In this document: in pieces, positions 1-12,381 of the stretch
Layout of the letters: every line of letters begins with the position of its first letter
How positions within the stretch are numbered: position 1 is the stretch's first letter
Source of the DNA: Symbiodinium natans
Lineage: Eukaryota; Sar; Dinophyceae; Suessiales; Symbiodiniaceae
DNA length: 64,000 bases
Direction of reading: 5' to 3'
Assembly: GCA_905221605.1 (NCBI GenBank)
Contig: CAJNDS010000224.1
Span: forward strand, 909,085-973,084
Position numbers and translations under genes: made by a program
Notes under the pieces: model-generated
Told to the model about the DNA's origin: nothing
Database searches by the model: none
What the model saw: only the letters and a program-made list of their open reading frames with translations

Positions 1-3000
1 TGTTTAGCAAGTGTCTGTGTGTGTTTACCTTGTTTTTTCAATTATGAATGGGTGTGTTGTGGTTTCGGAGTTTTGACAGTGTGTTATGGAGTGTGTGTGT
101 GTCATTATGTGGGTGCAAAGTGGCTTTGGTGGGTGGTGTGCGTTTGCGTGTATGTCGGCTGGGTTCTGCTGGCTGTTCAAAGTCTGGAAGTGTGTGGGTT
201 GGTAAAAGGTGTGTGGATTTGGAGACACAAAAAGAGGGCAAGAAATTAACTCCAAAAGAAGGGAAGCCGAAGTAACCTCCACAGTGCGAGAAAGATCGCA
301 CGCGAACAATGCAAGAGTGCTTTGTCGTGAATGCCAGCTAAAGACAAGTTTAGCCAAGAACACGTGTATCGACGGTGTTTTTTGTTTTCTTGTTCCAAAA
401 GCAGCTCAATTCTGGGCATCCCTAGATTTTGGATTTCCTGTGTGAACATACAAGGTCACCCAGGTTGGAGCCTCATTGGAACCCAAGTTTAGGAGCATTT
501 TGGAGGGTGCAGAGTCAACGTTGGTGGAAACTGCAGCTTGGAAAAAGCCTCTGACGTGCCGTTTTGGACAGAAATCAACTGCAAGACGGTTGCACGCGAC
601 GCCCAAGCCAAACCACTCGAAAATTGCAAAGACTATTTCCAGAATGTGAATAAGCGAGCGAAGCGAGCGAAAAACCAGAGTAAATTTGACAAATTTGACT
701 GATCAAGTGATGATTTTAAGGTTTTTTCAACATTTTCGGATACTTCAGAAATTTTGAAAATTTGTTGAATGGTGCTGGGGAAGTGCAATGTGCACAACCA
801 AAAACGGAATGGAAATGAGGCTGGGCGACTCTTAAGTCAAGTCATTCCATGAATGAGGAGAGTTCAGTGTAATTGTTTTTTTGTTTTTTTTTTTTTTTTT
901 TTTTTTTTTCAAGAACTGGTTTTCTTTTTTTAACTTTGGAGAAATTAAGAAAACACTGGAAAGAAGCCGAGTCATGAAACTTAGAACTTTCTTCAGATTC
1001 AGCAGCAGATTCATGCACAGCAATACTTTTTTTTTTTTTTTCCAGTTTAAATTGCCTTTTGCCCGTCTGAACAGAATCTCTTGCTTTTTGCTCACCGTTT
1101 TCTTTGTTTTTTGTCGGAATGATCTCTCGGTGAAGTTGCAAGCTTCAGAAAGAGAGATTTTCGAGAAACCGCCCTGAACCAAAACACAAACAGATCGTTC
1201 AGCAAGTGTTTTGGTGAGTGCTGTCAGCCCGGTAAGCTGTCGATTGACCAGAAAGACAGTGAAAAAAATTGCAATCGGAACTTAAGAGATCCATAAGAAT
1301 GTGCATTTTGTGGTTTCGGCTGTTTTTCTGTGTGTGCATGCACAAGAGTGTTGTGGATGTGTGTGTGTGTAAGCATTTGTGGTTGCAAAGTGCGGGTGCA
1401 TGTCTTTGGCTTCAGTGTGCAAGGAAAGTTTCAGTGTGTGGGTAAAGGGTGGTAACGCATGGAGTCTCAGAAGTGACACCAAATAAAAAAACAATGACCT
1501 TGCAAGTGTCTGTGTGTGTTTACCTTGTTTTTTCATTGTGAATGGGTGTGTTGTGGTTTCGGCGTTTTGGCAGTGTGTTATGGAGTGTGTGTGTGTGTCA
1601 TTATGTGGGTGCAAAGTGGCTTTGGTGGGTGGTGTGCGTTTGCGTGTATGTCGGCTGGGTTCTGCTGGCTGTTCAAGTGTGGAAGTGTGTGGGTGGTAAA
1701 AGGTGTGTGGATTTGGAGACACAAAAAGAGGGCAAGAAATCAACTCCAAAAGGTAGGGAAGCCGAAGTGACCTCCACAGTGCGAGAAAGATCGCACGCGA
1801 ACAATGCAAGAGTGCTTTGTCTTGAATGCCAGCTAAAGACAAGTTTAGCCAAGAACACGCGTATCGACGGCGTTTTTTGTTTTCTTGAGTGTTGATGCAA
1901 ACAGTATCGAATAGAAAAAATCTTGTTTGTCTGTGAGTTGATTTCAATTGTTATTGAACTCAAATGGGTTCCAAAAGCAGCTCAATTCTGGGCACCGAAA
2001 ACGGGCCCTAGATTTTGGATTTCCTGTGTGAACATACAAGGCCACCCAGGTTGGAGCCTCAAATTGGAACCCAAGTTTAGGAGCCATTTTTGGGCCCAGT
2101 TGCGGCGTTTTTTCACACACGGGAAGCCAGATCTGGCTTTCACAGCTCCTCGTTGCGAGTAAAACAAATAAGCCTCTCAGTCGGTTCCAGTCTAAGTCTT
2201 GTGTCAGTCTTCCCCCAAAATTAGAACAGCAGGCAGCAAGGCGGCAAAGTGTGAACTTGTTTGGCGCCGGAACTTTCTCTAACTGTGGAGGTCACTGGAG
2301 CTTCCCTACCTTTTCGATCAATTTTGCTGCCCCTCATCTTGGGTTTCAGATTCTCCAGGTTTTGGTGCAAGGCCTGAAGCAGAAGAGGAGGGTGCAGAGT
2401 CAACGTCGGTGGAAACTGCAGCTTGGAAAAGTTCAATGCTTTGAAACAAGTGTTTTTAAAAGCCTCTGACAGTGCCGTTTGGACAGAAATCAACTGCAAG
2501 ACGAGACGAGTTCGACCTTGGTGTTGATTCTTTCAGGTTGCGCGCGACGCCCAAGCCAAACCACTCGAAAATTGCAAAGTGTATTTCCAGAATGTGAATA
2601 AGTGCGAGCGAAGCGAGCGAAACACCAGAGTAAATTTAACAAATTTGACTGATCAAGTGTTGATTTTAAGGGTTTTTCCAACATTTTCGGATACTTCAGA
2701 AATTTTGAAAATTTGTTGAATGGTGCTGGGGAAGTGCAACGTGCACAACCAAAAATGAAAGACAAAGAATTAAGAGCACCCAGCCTAAAAGAAAGCAGAG
2801 TTTCTTCTGCGGAATGGAAATAAGGCTGGGCAACTCTCAAGTTCAAGTCATTCCATAAATGAGGAGAGGTCAGTGTAATTGTTTTTTTTTCAATGTTTGC
2901 AAGAACTGCAAAAACATTGGTTTTCTTTTTTAACTTTGGAGAAATCAAGAAAACACTGGAAAGAAGCCGAGTCATGAAACTTGGAACTTTCTTCAGATTC

Positions 3001-6000
3001 AGCAGCAGATTCATGCACAGCAACACTTTTTTTTCAGTTTAAATTGCCTTTGCCGTAGATTTTCGAGAAACCGCCCTAAACCAAAACACAAACAGATCGT
3101 TTAGCAAGTGTTTTGGTAAGTGCTGTCAGCCCGGTAAGCCGTCGATTAACCAGAAAGACAGTGAAAAAAATTGTAATCGGAACTTCAGAGATCCATAAGA
3201 ATGTGCATTTTGTCGGCTGTTTTTCCGTGTGTGCATGCACAAGAGTGTTGTGGATGTGTGTGTGTCAGCACTTGTGGTTGCAAAGTGCGGGTGCATGTCT
3301 TTGGCTTTAGTGTGCAAGGAAAGTTTCAGTGTGTGGGTAAAGGGTGGTAACGCATGGAGTCTCAGAAGTGACACCAAATAAAAAAACAATGACCTTGCAA
3401 GTGTCTGTGTGTGTTTACCTTGTTTTTTCAATTGTGAATGGGTGTGTTGTGGTTTCGGAGTTTTGACAGTGTGTTATGGAGTGTGGTGTGTGTCATTATG
3501 TGGGTGCAAAGTGGCTTTGGTGGGTGGTGTGCGTTTGCGTGTATGTCGGCTGGGTTCTGCTGGCTGTTCAAGTGTGGAAGTGTGTGGGTGGTAAAAGGTG
3601 TGTGGATTTGGAGACACAAAAAGAGGGCAAGAAATTAACTCCAAAAGGAAGGGAAGCCGAAGTAACCTCCACAGTGCGAGAAAGATCGCACGCGAACAAT
3701 GCAAGAGTGCTTTGTCTTGAATGCCAGCTAAAGACAAGTTTAGCCAAGAACACGCGTATCGACGGCGTTTTTTGTTTTCTTGAGTGTTGATGCAAACAGT
3801 ATCGAATAGAAAAAATCTTGTTTGTCTGTGAGTTGATTTCAATTGTTATTAAACTCAAATGGGTTCCAAAAGCAGCTCAATTCTGGGCACCGAAAACGGG
3901 CCCTAGATTTTGGATTTCCTGTGTGAACATACAAGGCCACCCAGGTTGGAGCCTCAAATTGGAACCCAAGTTTAGGAGCCATTTTTGGGCCCAGTTGCGG
4001 CGTTTTTTTCACACACGGGAAGCCAGATCTGGCTTTCACAGCTCCTCGTTGCGAGTAAAACAAATAAGCCTCTCAGTCGGTTCCAGTCTAAGTCTTGTGT
4101 CAGTCTTCCCCCAAAATTAGAACAGCAGGCAGCAAGGCGGCAAAGTGTGAACTTGTTTGGCACCGGAACTTTCTCTAACTGTGGAGGTCACTGGAGCTTC
4201 CCTACCTTTTCGATCAATTTTGCTGCCCCTCATCTTGGGTTTCAGATTCTCCAGGTTTTGGTGCAAGGCCTGAAGCAGAAGAGGAGGGTGCAGAGTCAAC
4301 GTCGGTGGAAACTGCAGCTTGGAAAAAGCCTCTGACAGTGCCGTTTGGACAGAAATCAACTGCAAGACGAGACGAGTTCGACCGTGGTGTTGATTCGTTC
4401 AGGTTGCGCGCGACGCCCAAGCCAAACCACTCGAAAATTGCAAAGTGTATTTCCAGAATGTGAATAAGTGCGAGCGAAGCGAGCGAAACACCAGAGTAAA
4501 TTTAACAAATTTGACTGATCAAGTGTTGATTTTGAGGGTTTTTTCAACATTTTCGGATACTTCAGAAATTTTGAAAATTTGTTGAATGGTGCTGGGGAAG
4601 TGCAACGTGCACAACCAAAAACGAAAGACAAAGAATTAAGAGCACCCAGCCTAAAAGAAAGCAGAGTTTCTTCTGCTCAATCTTCTGTCAAATTTCAGTG
4701 TGCCTTGAATAATGGAATGGAAATGAGGCTGGGCGACTCTCAAGTTCAAGTCATTCCATGAATGAGGAGAGGTCAGTGTAATTGTTTTTTTTTTCAATGT
4801 TTGGAAGAACTGCAAAAACATTGGTTTTCTTTTTTAACTTTGGAGAAATCAAGAAAACACTGGAAAGAAGCCGAGTCATGAAACTTAGAACTTTCTTCAG
4901 ATTCAGCAGCAGATTCATGCACAGCAACACTTTTTTTTTCCAGTTTAAATTGCCTTTTGCCCGTCTGAACAGAATTTTTCTCTTGCTTTTTGCTCAATGT
5001 TTTCTTTGTTTTTTGTCGGAATGATCTCTCGGTGAAGTTGCAAGCTTCAGAAAGAGAGATTTTCGAGAAACCGCCCTGAACCAAAACACAAACAGATCGT
5101 TCAGCAAGTGTTTTGGTGAGTGCTGTCAGCCCGGTAAGCTGTCGATTGACCAGAAAGACAGTGAAAAAAATTGCAATCGGAACTTAAGAGATCCATAAGA
5201 ATGTGCATTTTGTGGTTTCGGCTGTTTTTCTGTGTGTGCATGCACAAGAGTGTTGTGGATGTGTGTGTGTAAGCATTTGTGGTTGCAAAGTGCGGGTGCA
5301 TGTCTTTGGCTTCAGTGTGCAAGGAAAGTTTCAGTGTGTGGGTAAAGGGTGGTAACGCATGGAGTCTCAGAAGTGACACCAAATAAAAAAACAATGACCT
5401 TGCAAGTGTCTGTGTGTGTTTACCTTGTTTTTTCAATTGTGAATGGGTGTGTTGTGGTTTCGGAGTTTTGACAGTGTGTTATGGAGTGTGGTGTGTGTCA
5501 TTATGTGGGTGCAAAGTGGCTTTGGTGGGTGGTGTGCGTTTGCGTGTATGTCGGCTGGGTTCTGCTGGCTGTTCAAGTGTGGAAGTGTGTGGGTGGTAAA
5601 AGGTGTGTGGATTTGGAGACACAAAAAGAGGGCAAGAAATTAACTCCAAAAGGAAGGGAAGCCGAAGTAACCTCCACAGTGCGAGAAAGATCGCACGCGA
5701 ACAATGCAAGAGTGCTTTGTCTTGAATGCCAGCTAAAGACAAGTTTAGCCAAGAACACGCGTATCGACGGCGTTTTTTGTTTTCTTGAGTGTTGATGCAA
5801 ACAGTATCGAATAGAAAAAATCTTGTTTGTCTGTGAGTTGATTTCAATTGTTATTAAACTCAAATGGGTTCCAAAAGCAGCTCAATTCTGGGCACCGAAA
5901 ACGGGCCCTAGATTTTGGATTTCCTGTGTGAACATACAAGGCCACCCAGGTTGGAGCCTCAAATTGGAACCCAAGTTTAGGAGCCATTTTTGGGCCCAGT

Positions 6001-8052
6001 TGTGGCGTTTTTTTCACACACGGGAAGCCAGAGCTGGCTTTCACAGCTCCTCGTTGCGAGTAAAACAAATAAGCCTCTCAGTCGGTTCCAGTCTAAGTCC
6101 TGTGTCAGTCTTCCCCCAAAATTAGAACAGCAGGCAGCAAGGCGGCAAAGTGTGAACTTGTTTGGAATCGGAACTTTCTCTAACTGTGGAGGTCACTGGA
6201 GCTTCCCTACCTTTTCGATCAATTTTGCTGCCCCTCATCTTGGGTTTCAGATTCTCCAGGTTTTGGTGCAAGGCCTGAAGCAGAAGAGGAGGGTGCAGAG
6301 TCAACGTCGGTGGAAACTGCAGCTTGGAAAAAGCCTCTGACAGTGCCGTTTGGACAGAAATCAACTGCAAGACGAGACGAGTTCGACCGTGGTGTTGATT
6401 CGTTCAGGTTGCGCGCGACGCCCAAGCCAAACCACTCGAAAATTGCAAAGTGTATTTCCAGAATGTGAATAAGTGCGAGCGAAGCGAGCGAAACACCAGA
6501 GTAAATTTAACAAATTTGACTGATCAAGTGTTGATTTTGAGGGTTTTTTCAACATTTTCGGATACTTCAGAAATTTTGAAAATTTGTTGAATGGTGCTGG
6601 GGAAGTGCAACGTGCACAACCAAAAACGAAAGACAAAGAATTAAGAGCACCCAGCCTAAAAGAAAGCAGAGTTTCTTCTGCGGAATGGAAATGAGGCTGG
6701 GCGACTCTCAAGTTCAAGTCATTCCATGAATGAGGAGAGGTCAGTGTAATTGTTGTTTTTTCCATGTTTGCAAGAACTGCAAAAACATTGGTTTTCTTTT
6801 TTAACTTTGGAGAAATCAAGAAAACACTGGAAAGAAGCCGAGTCATGAAACTTGGAACTTTCTTCAGATTCAGCAGCAGATTCATGCACAGCAACACTTT
6901 TTTTTCAGTTTAAATTGCCTTTGCCGTAGATTTTCGAGAAACCGCCCTAAACCAAAACACAAACAGATCGTTCAGCAAGTGTTTTGGTAAGTGCTGTCAG
7001 CCCGGTAAGCCGTCGATTAACCAGAAAGACAGTGAAAAAATTGCAATCGGAACTTAAGAGATCCATAAGAATGTGCATTTTGTCGGCTGTTTTTCTGTGT
7101 GTGCATGCACAAGAGTGTTGTGGATGTGTGTGTGTCAGCACTTGTGGTTGCAAAGTGCGGGTGCATGTCTTTGGCCTCAGTGTGCAAGGAAAGTTTCAGT
7201 GTGTGGGTAAAGGGTGGTAACGCATGGAGTCTCAGAAGTGACACCAAATAAAAAAACAATGACCTTGCAAGTGTCTGTGTGTGTTTACCTTGTTTTTTCA
7301 ATTGTGAATGGGTGTGTTGTGGTTTCGGAGTTTTGACAGTGTGTTATGGAGTGTGGTGTGTGTCATTATGTGGGTGCAAAGTGGCTTTGGTGGGTGGTGT
7401 GCGTTTGCGTGTATGTCGGCTGGGTTCTGCTGGCTGTTCAAGTGTGGAAGTGTGTGGGTGGTAAAAGGTGTGTGGATTTGGAGACACAAAAAGAGGGCAA
7501 GAAATTAACTCCAAAAGGAAGGGAAGCCGAAGTAACCTCCACAGTGCGAGAAAGATCGCACGCGAACAATGCAAGAGTGCTTTGTCTTGAATGCCAGCTA
7601 AAGACAAGTTTAGCCAAGAACACGCGTATCGACGGCGTTTTTTGTTTTCTTGAGTGTTGATGCAAACAGTATCGAATAGAAAAAATCTTGTTTGCCTGTG
7701 AGTTGATTTCAATTGTTATTAAACTCAAATGGGTTCCAAAAGCAGCTCAATTCTGGGCACCGAAAACGGGCCCTAGATTTTGGATTTCCTGTGTGAACAT
7801 ACAAGGCCACCCAGGTTGGAGCCTCAAATTGGAACCCAAGTTTAGGAGCCATTTTTGGGCCCAGTTGCGGCGTTGTTTTTACACACGGGAAGCCAGATCT
7901 GGCTTTCACAGCTCCTCGTTGCGAGTAAAACAAATAAGCCTCTCAGTCGGTTCCAGTCTAAGTCTTGTGTCAGTCTTCCCCCAAAATTAGAACAGCAGGC
8001 AGCAAGGCGGCAAAGTGTGAACTTGTTTGGCGCCGGAACTTTCTCTAACTGT
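1..8052. repeat. 1.9-2.0 kb tandem satellite, five units
   Basis: Five head-to-tail copies of one sequence are visible. Using the word TGCAAGTGTCTGTGTG as marker, units start near 6, 1501, 3396, 5401 and 7266, giving periods of 1495, 1895, 2005 and 1865 bp. The first unit is internally deleted at two places (near 396 and 495). The last is cut at 8052. Units starting at 6 and 3396 share one set of insertions and variants, and units starting at 1501 and 5401 share another. No reading frame is kept between units, and the open frames are antisense or alternate-frame accidents in GT-rich DNA. No telomere-type heptamers occur in it. I recognise no rRNA, snRNA or spliced-leader gene inside the unit. 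Confidence 0.93.
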
Positions 8053-8099
8053 AAAAATGAAAGAAGCGAATAAAAGAGCGTAATGAGTGCGTAAAATTT

Positions 8100-8612
8100 A
8101 AGTTAATGCATAAACGCAGTGTTGACAGAGAGGTTGGGGCCTTGCCTTAAGAAAAACACGGGGCACGACACAGGCTGGGGTCTTGCCATGTGAACTTACA
8201 AAAAAACACAGGGTGCAACATACCAGGCTTGCCATGTGAATTTATAAAACAGCGCGTGGCATACAGTATGTAAACCCACGAGAAACACAGGGCCTTGCCA
8301 TTTGAACTAATTCACCACACACAGTCTGACACACAGGCTGGAGACTTGCCATGTAAACTTACGACAAACACAGACATGCAGCCTCAGGGTCTTGCCGTGT
8401 GAACTCGTGACAAACGCAGGGCGTGACAGGCTGGGGCCTTGCCAAATGAACTTAGGAAAAACACAGGGCGTGACACACAGGCTGGGATCTTGCCAAGAAA
8501 ACTCACGACAAACACAGGGCTTGACATACAGACTGGGGTCTTGCCATGTGAAAAGCGGGGTGAACTCGCGAGTGCGTGACAATTTTGCCATGTGAACTTG
8601 CCAAATACACCG
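8100..8612. repeat. Degenerate ~60 bp tandem repeat
   Basis: The phrase 'cttgccatgtgaactta...acaaacacagggc' recurs about eight times with many substitutions and small indels (for example near 8183, 8229, 8296, 8347, 8393, 8441, 8491 and 8542). It begins shortly after the satellite stops and shares no obvious sequence with it. The minus-strand open frame across it (8307-8591) is a repeat translation and is not called as a gene. Confidence 0.8.
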
Positions 8613-9270
8613 GGAAAATTACAATAAGGACCCAGGCAGGCAAACCGTTGAATACCCCGTTGAGAAAATGATGACTACGATTCTTATCGGGCACGCCTCA
8701 CGTCTGGCGGAACTGTTCAAAGCGGTGGAAAGACTATCCTTGAATTCTGTGAGGTTCCAAATGCACCCCGTCTGGTTTTGACCGAACAGGCATTGATTGG
8801 GTGTGTGTGAGTCTGTGTGTGTGCAATCTTGTCTCCCAATGAGTTGAAAATGTGCGTTCGAGCTTCTTTTGTGCCGTGGGCTTTCTGAAGTCTGGGGGGT
8901 GAAACCCACCAGGGTAGTTTGGAAAGTTGGGGTCGAATGGTACATGTATTGCTTGATGCCAGATGTTGGCTTACATGCCAAATGGCAACCAGCCCAGCAT
9001 CAAACATGATCGCACCATATGCAGCACACGGAACTGGCAATGCATAATGCTCCCAGCGGTTCTTTCGTGCAAGTAGATTCTTGCGCATGATTCAAGATCA
9101 TTGTGCAGTGCAGGACAGTAGCACTCATGTTGTGACCATCATGCATTCGTGATGGCACGAGTTGGTACCCCAGACCTATTGCAAGCGATGATTTCGGGCT
9201 TATGCCTTCAGCATGTTCGCTGGGGGGTGTAAGTTTACGGCTTTAGGGCTTGGTCGCGCGGGCTGCATGG
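8613..9270. other. Unique sequence, no gene recognised
   Basis: Single-copy sequence between the tandem repeats and the first MITE. Overlapping antisense open frames (8619-9088) give no recognisable motif, and no paired splice sites stand out. Confidence 0.5.
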
Positions 9271-9279
9271 GCATAGGTT

Positions 9280-9380
9280 CGGATGTTCCCCCTTGTATTA
9301 ACAGTCCTGAATAGGGATTATAATTGGGGGTACTACCCTCCCTATCACGGACTGTTCGTATAAGGGGGGACATCCCAACT
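9280..9380. mobile_element. MITE-2 copy with 9 bp target duplication
   Basis: About 100 bp with inverted ends (GGATGTTCCC on the left, GGGACATCC on the right) around internal inverted words (AACAGTCCTGAATAGGGATT and its partner). The 9-mer GCATAGGTT flanks it directly on both sides (9271-9279 and 9381-9389), which is a target-site duplication. It has no coding capacity, so it is a non-autonomous DNA transposon. A 9 bp duplication is typical of Mutator-like elements; that assignment is inference. Confidence 0.8.
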
Positions 9381-9389
9381 GCATAGGTT

Positions 9390-10070
9390 TCAAAGCTGCG
9401 GGTTTTGGTGACATGGGCATGATGGTCGTTGGTCACCCAACACAATACAACTACCCCAAACAGGTCTCGATTCTACTATGATCTTTGAGGCTCAGCGGCG
9501 CCAAGGTGCTGTGCATGTATGGTTTCGGAAAAACCCATGTTTGCTGCTAAAGGCGGCGCGATACGCCCCTGTGGAGGACCTAGAGGCTGGAAAGTTCCTC
9601 TTGTTTACTGCGCCGTGTTTGTTAGTTTGCTTCTCCAACCCTTGAACTGTTAAATGTGGCTTGATCACCTTTTTCAAGGAGCAATCATGACGTCAGGCTC
9701 TTTAAGTTCAGTCCCTCAGTTCACCCGCTTGCGGCCACGTTAAGCCACCTATGCACGGACCACAGTTGAGAACAACCCAAGAATGCCTCACAGTAGCACA
9801 AGGTGTCAAATGTAAAGGGTTCACGGTTAAATGGATCTTCCCCCCCCCCCCCCCCCCCACACGTCGAATGCGAACCTCATGGTTTCTGGTTCAGGGTCGA
9901 GGGTTCATGGGCTCATGGGAACGGTTTAGGGCTCAGGCTTGAGGGTTTGTGGGTTGATGGGGTTCGGGCCTTGGGTTTAAAGACCGGACCTTGCAGAGGC
10001 AAAAGAAGCTTTTGAGTTGGGGGGGTTTAGGGTTTAGGGTTTCGAGGGCTTAAGATAAAAGCCATGTCAG
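9390..10070. other. Spacer with poly-C tract, no gene recognised
   Basis: Contains a run of about 19 C near 9840-9859 and the first isolated telomere-type repeats near 10020-10045. I see no supported exon. Confidence 0.5.
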
Positions 10071-10121
10071 GGGGCTCCTGTGGAGCTGCCCCAGTGCGTC
10101 CTGGAGCGTGGCGTCCCCCAG
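10071..10121 (+). CDS. Possible isolated exon, unknown protein
   Basis: After a TCAG acceptor the frame reads GAPVELPQCVLERGVPQ, and it ends at a CAG|GTGCAG donor. Composition is GC-rich at third positions, unlike the surrounding arrays. TTTAGGG repeats lie just upstream. No paralogue was found in the window, so the call rests only on splice sites and open frame. Confidence 0.4.
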
Positions 10122-10383
10122 GTGCAGCTGATACATGCCCGAGAAAGGGTTGCTACAGTAAAGGTTTTAGCCACACGTACACTACTAGCCCCTACATATG
10201 AGTACTCCAAGTAGGGGCTCAAGGTTTCAGGCTTGCCTCCAGCCTCATTTTTGACCCAACCTGAGTCGGGGGTCCCATTTTTGGAAGGGGTGCGGAGGTA
10301 GTACCTGGAGATTCAGGGTGTTTACTAACCCAATTACAACCGTACTTGTAACCATGGGCTTCTAAGTGAGTTATAACTACACT

Positions 10384-10738
10384 TATGAATGAATTATATA
10401 TACCCTAAACCGTAAACCCCAAACATGATACCCTAAACCCTAAACCCCTACGAAGTGCCCTGAACTTCCAAATATAACTCAACTTGAACCGGTTTTGGGG
10501 GATTGGGCTTGGCCCCAAGCCATACACCCCAAACCCTGCACCCCAAACCCTAAACCCTAAACCCTGCGCCCTGCACCCCAGTCCCTAAACCCTAAACCTT
10601 AAACCCTAAACCCTAAACCCTAAACCCTAACCGCAAGACCCCAAGACCCCAAGACCCCAAGACCCCAAGACCCCAAGACCCCAAGACCTCAAGACCCCAA
10701 GACCCCAAGACCCCAAGACCCCAAAACCCCAAAGCCCA
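10384..10738. repeat. CCCTAAA array grading into CCCCAAGA array
   Basis: Telomere-type CCCTAAA units, partly degenerate, run to about 10628. About a dozen copies of the 8-mer CCCCAAGA follow (10632-10735). The minus-strand open frame over this stretch, with its G-W-G-L-G-V-L periodicity, is a repeat translation. Confidence 0.9.
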
Positions 10739-10749
10739 ACAAACCTCAA

Positions 10750-10797
10750 GGAGGATGTCGAGCCCGCTGTGTTGGGCCGACCTCGCCCGGGCCGCCA
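10750..10797 (+). CDS. Possible isolated exon
   Basis: A CAAG|G acceptor is followed by the frame EDVEPAVLGRPRPGRQ and then TGA. The island is GC-rich between a C-strand variant array and a G-strand array. No paralogue is seen, so support is weak. Confidence 0.3.
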
Positions 10798-10827
10798 GTG
10801 AGGGCTGAGGGGTTTTGGGGTGACCCA

Positions 10828-11000
10828 GCAATGGTTTAGGGTTTCGGGTTTAGGGTGTAGGATTTTAGGTGTCGGGTTTGGGTTTTAGGGTTTAGGGTTT
10901 AGGGTTTCGGGTTTAGGGTTTAGGGTTTAGGGTTTAGGGTGTAGGGTTTAGGGTTTAGGGGTTGGTTTTAGGGGTTTTAGGGGTTTTAGGGGTATTAGGG
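10828..11000. repeat. TTTAGGG array, degenerate
   Basis: G-strand telomere-type units with TTTCGGG and TTTAGGGG variants. Confidence 0.9.
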
Positions 11001-11006
11001 CATTAG

Positions 11007-11110
11007 TTCGGATGTTCACCCCTTATACGAACAGTCCTGAAAAGGGATTATGATAGGGGGTTGCTAGAGTCCCTATTGAGGGCTGTTCATACAAGGGGGG
11101 AACATCTCAA
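11007..11110. mobile_element. MITE-2 copy
   Basis: Carries the family words GGATGTTCACCCC, AACAGTCCTGAA and AGGGATTAT on the left, and CCCTATTGAGGGCTGTTC and GGGGAACATC on the right. No clean target duplication can be read. Confidence 0.75.
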
Positions 11111-12380
11111 CATCAATTCTTGAACCCTGAGCCCTAAAACCCCTACCTCGGAAAGCGGTTTTTGTTGTTGTTTAGGTTTTAGGGTTTAGGGCTAGGGTTT
11201 AGGGTTTGGGGTTGAGGGTTGAGGCGGGCATAGGCAGACGCGGAAGCCGGAAATCCCCAAACCACTGCAAGGATTTAGGATAGCCCTATTCCCTAAGCGC
11301 TGCTCGTAGTACTTAACCCTACGGCTCCTGAAAGTGGAGTGGCTATCCGCTAAGCTGCTCGTTTCTTGTACTCTTCGGCGTTCAGGGTTTAGGGTTCCGG
11401 CTTCAGGGTTCAGGGTTTGGGGGTTAGGGTTCAGAGTTTTGGTGTCCAGGAGATTTAGGGGGTATTAGGGTGCAGATTTTAGGGTGTAGATCGCAAAGGA
11501 GATGTACCTGCTTCTTAGGTGCATAGTTCTAGGAGCCAAAACACGACCTTCAACCGTGAACCCTCCTTGAACCCAAAACCAGGGCTGGTTAGGGGGTTTC
11601 TAAGGCTTTGCTTAAGGTTTTCACGATGTCTTCTAGGGTTGAAGGTTTAAGTTTAAAGCTTCCTCGAGGTTCCTAAAGTTTTGTTTAAGGCTCCGGCTCC
11701 TCGCGCCACTCGCAATGCCTTCTTGGCTCAGGGCATGTTTCAAGTTTTTGCCCTGTTTCATACGTGCGCGGGCAGTTCGTGACGACTTTGTGCCATGTGT
11801 TTGGGTACAGCCGAAACCTTGGTGCGACGCGGCCTGGCCGCTTGACTGCAACAGTTTGGCCTACGCCACCCAAAGCTCCCAAACCTTCTAGCTTCCCTGA
11901 ACCCCAAGGCCTCAATCCCAGAAGTTCTAAGTCGGCCTGCCACCCTAACCTTGTACCGGTTTCAGGCTTCAGGGGTTCGGGATTTGGAGGGGCGTGGGGT
12001 TTGGGGGTCTAGATAAGGGGTTTAAAGCGGGAGTTAGGGGCTTCGGGTTTTGGGGTTGAGGGCTTTTTTGGCTTGATTTGGGTTTTTGCTCGATGAGACT
12101 TTCTTCAAGTGCGCTTTCCATCAGAGCTTGCATGTCCGAACCCTTCCCCCGAACTCAAAGCAGAAGTCTCCTTGGCTTTCAGGCTGTTCGGGCTAAGGGG
12201 GAACCCTCCACCCTACCTTAAACTTGGAGGTTTTAGAGGTCGAAGCCTCCGGCCATGGCACTCAAAGCCGTGAGGGTTGAGGGTTTCAGCATCTCCAACC
12301 ACCAGCTTAGGCACCCCAAACCCCAAACCCTAAACCCTAAACCCTAACCCTTCAAGAAAACGCGCTATGAACCTCCTGGA
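11111..12380. other. Repeat-rich spacer, no gene recognised
   Basis: Degenerate TTTAGGG words (11180-11230, 11385-11500) and unique DNA (11520-12300). Overlapping antisense frames at 11633-11943 show no motif. A short CCCTAAA run precedes the next exon candidate. Confidence 0.45.
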
Positions 12381-12381
12381 G

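Noticed and set aside
1282-1947. 221-codon antisense frame in the satellite, and similar frames in other units
   Set aside because: The frame is broken by indels between units and is rich in T-H-H-P from GT-rich DNA, so it is not a conserved gene.
2084-2105. Dinoflagellate spliced-leader gene: GAGCCATTTTTGGGCCCAG in each satellite unit recalls the leader's CCATTTTGGCTC core
   Set aside because: Several mismatches lie inside the leader core, and I see no adjacent donor and Sm-site arrangement. Chance similarity is more likely.
8100-8612. CRISPR-like array in the ~60 bp repeat
   Set aside because: The whole unit repeats, including what would be the spacer, it is degenerate, and the genome is eukaryotic.
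10613-10831. Glycine/leucine/tryptophan repeat proteins (also 35654-35869, 58404-58620)
   Set aside because: They are direct translations of CCCCAAGA, CCCAAAA and CCCCAAA arrays.
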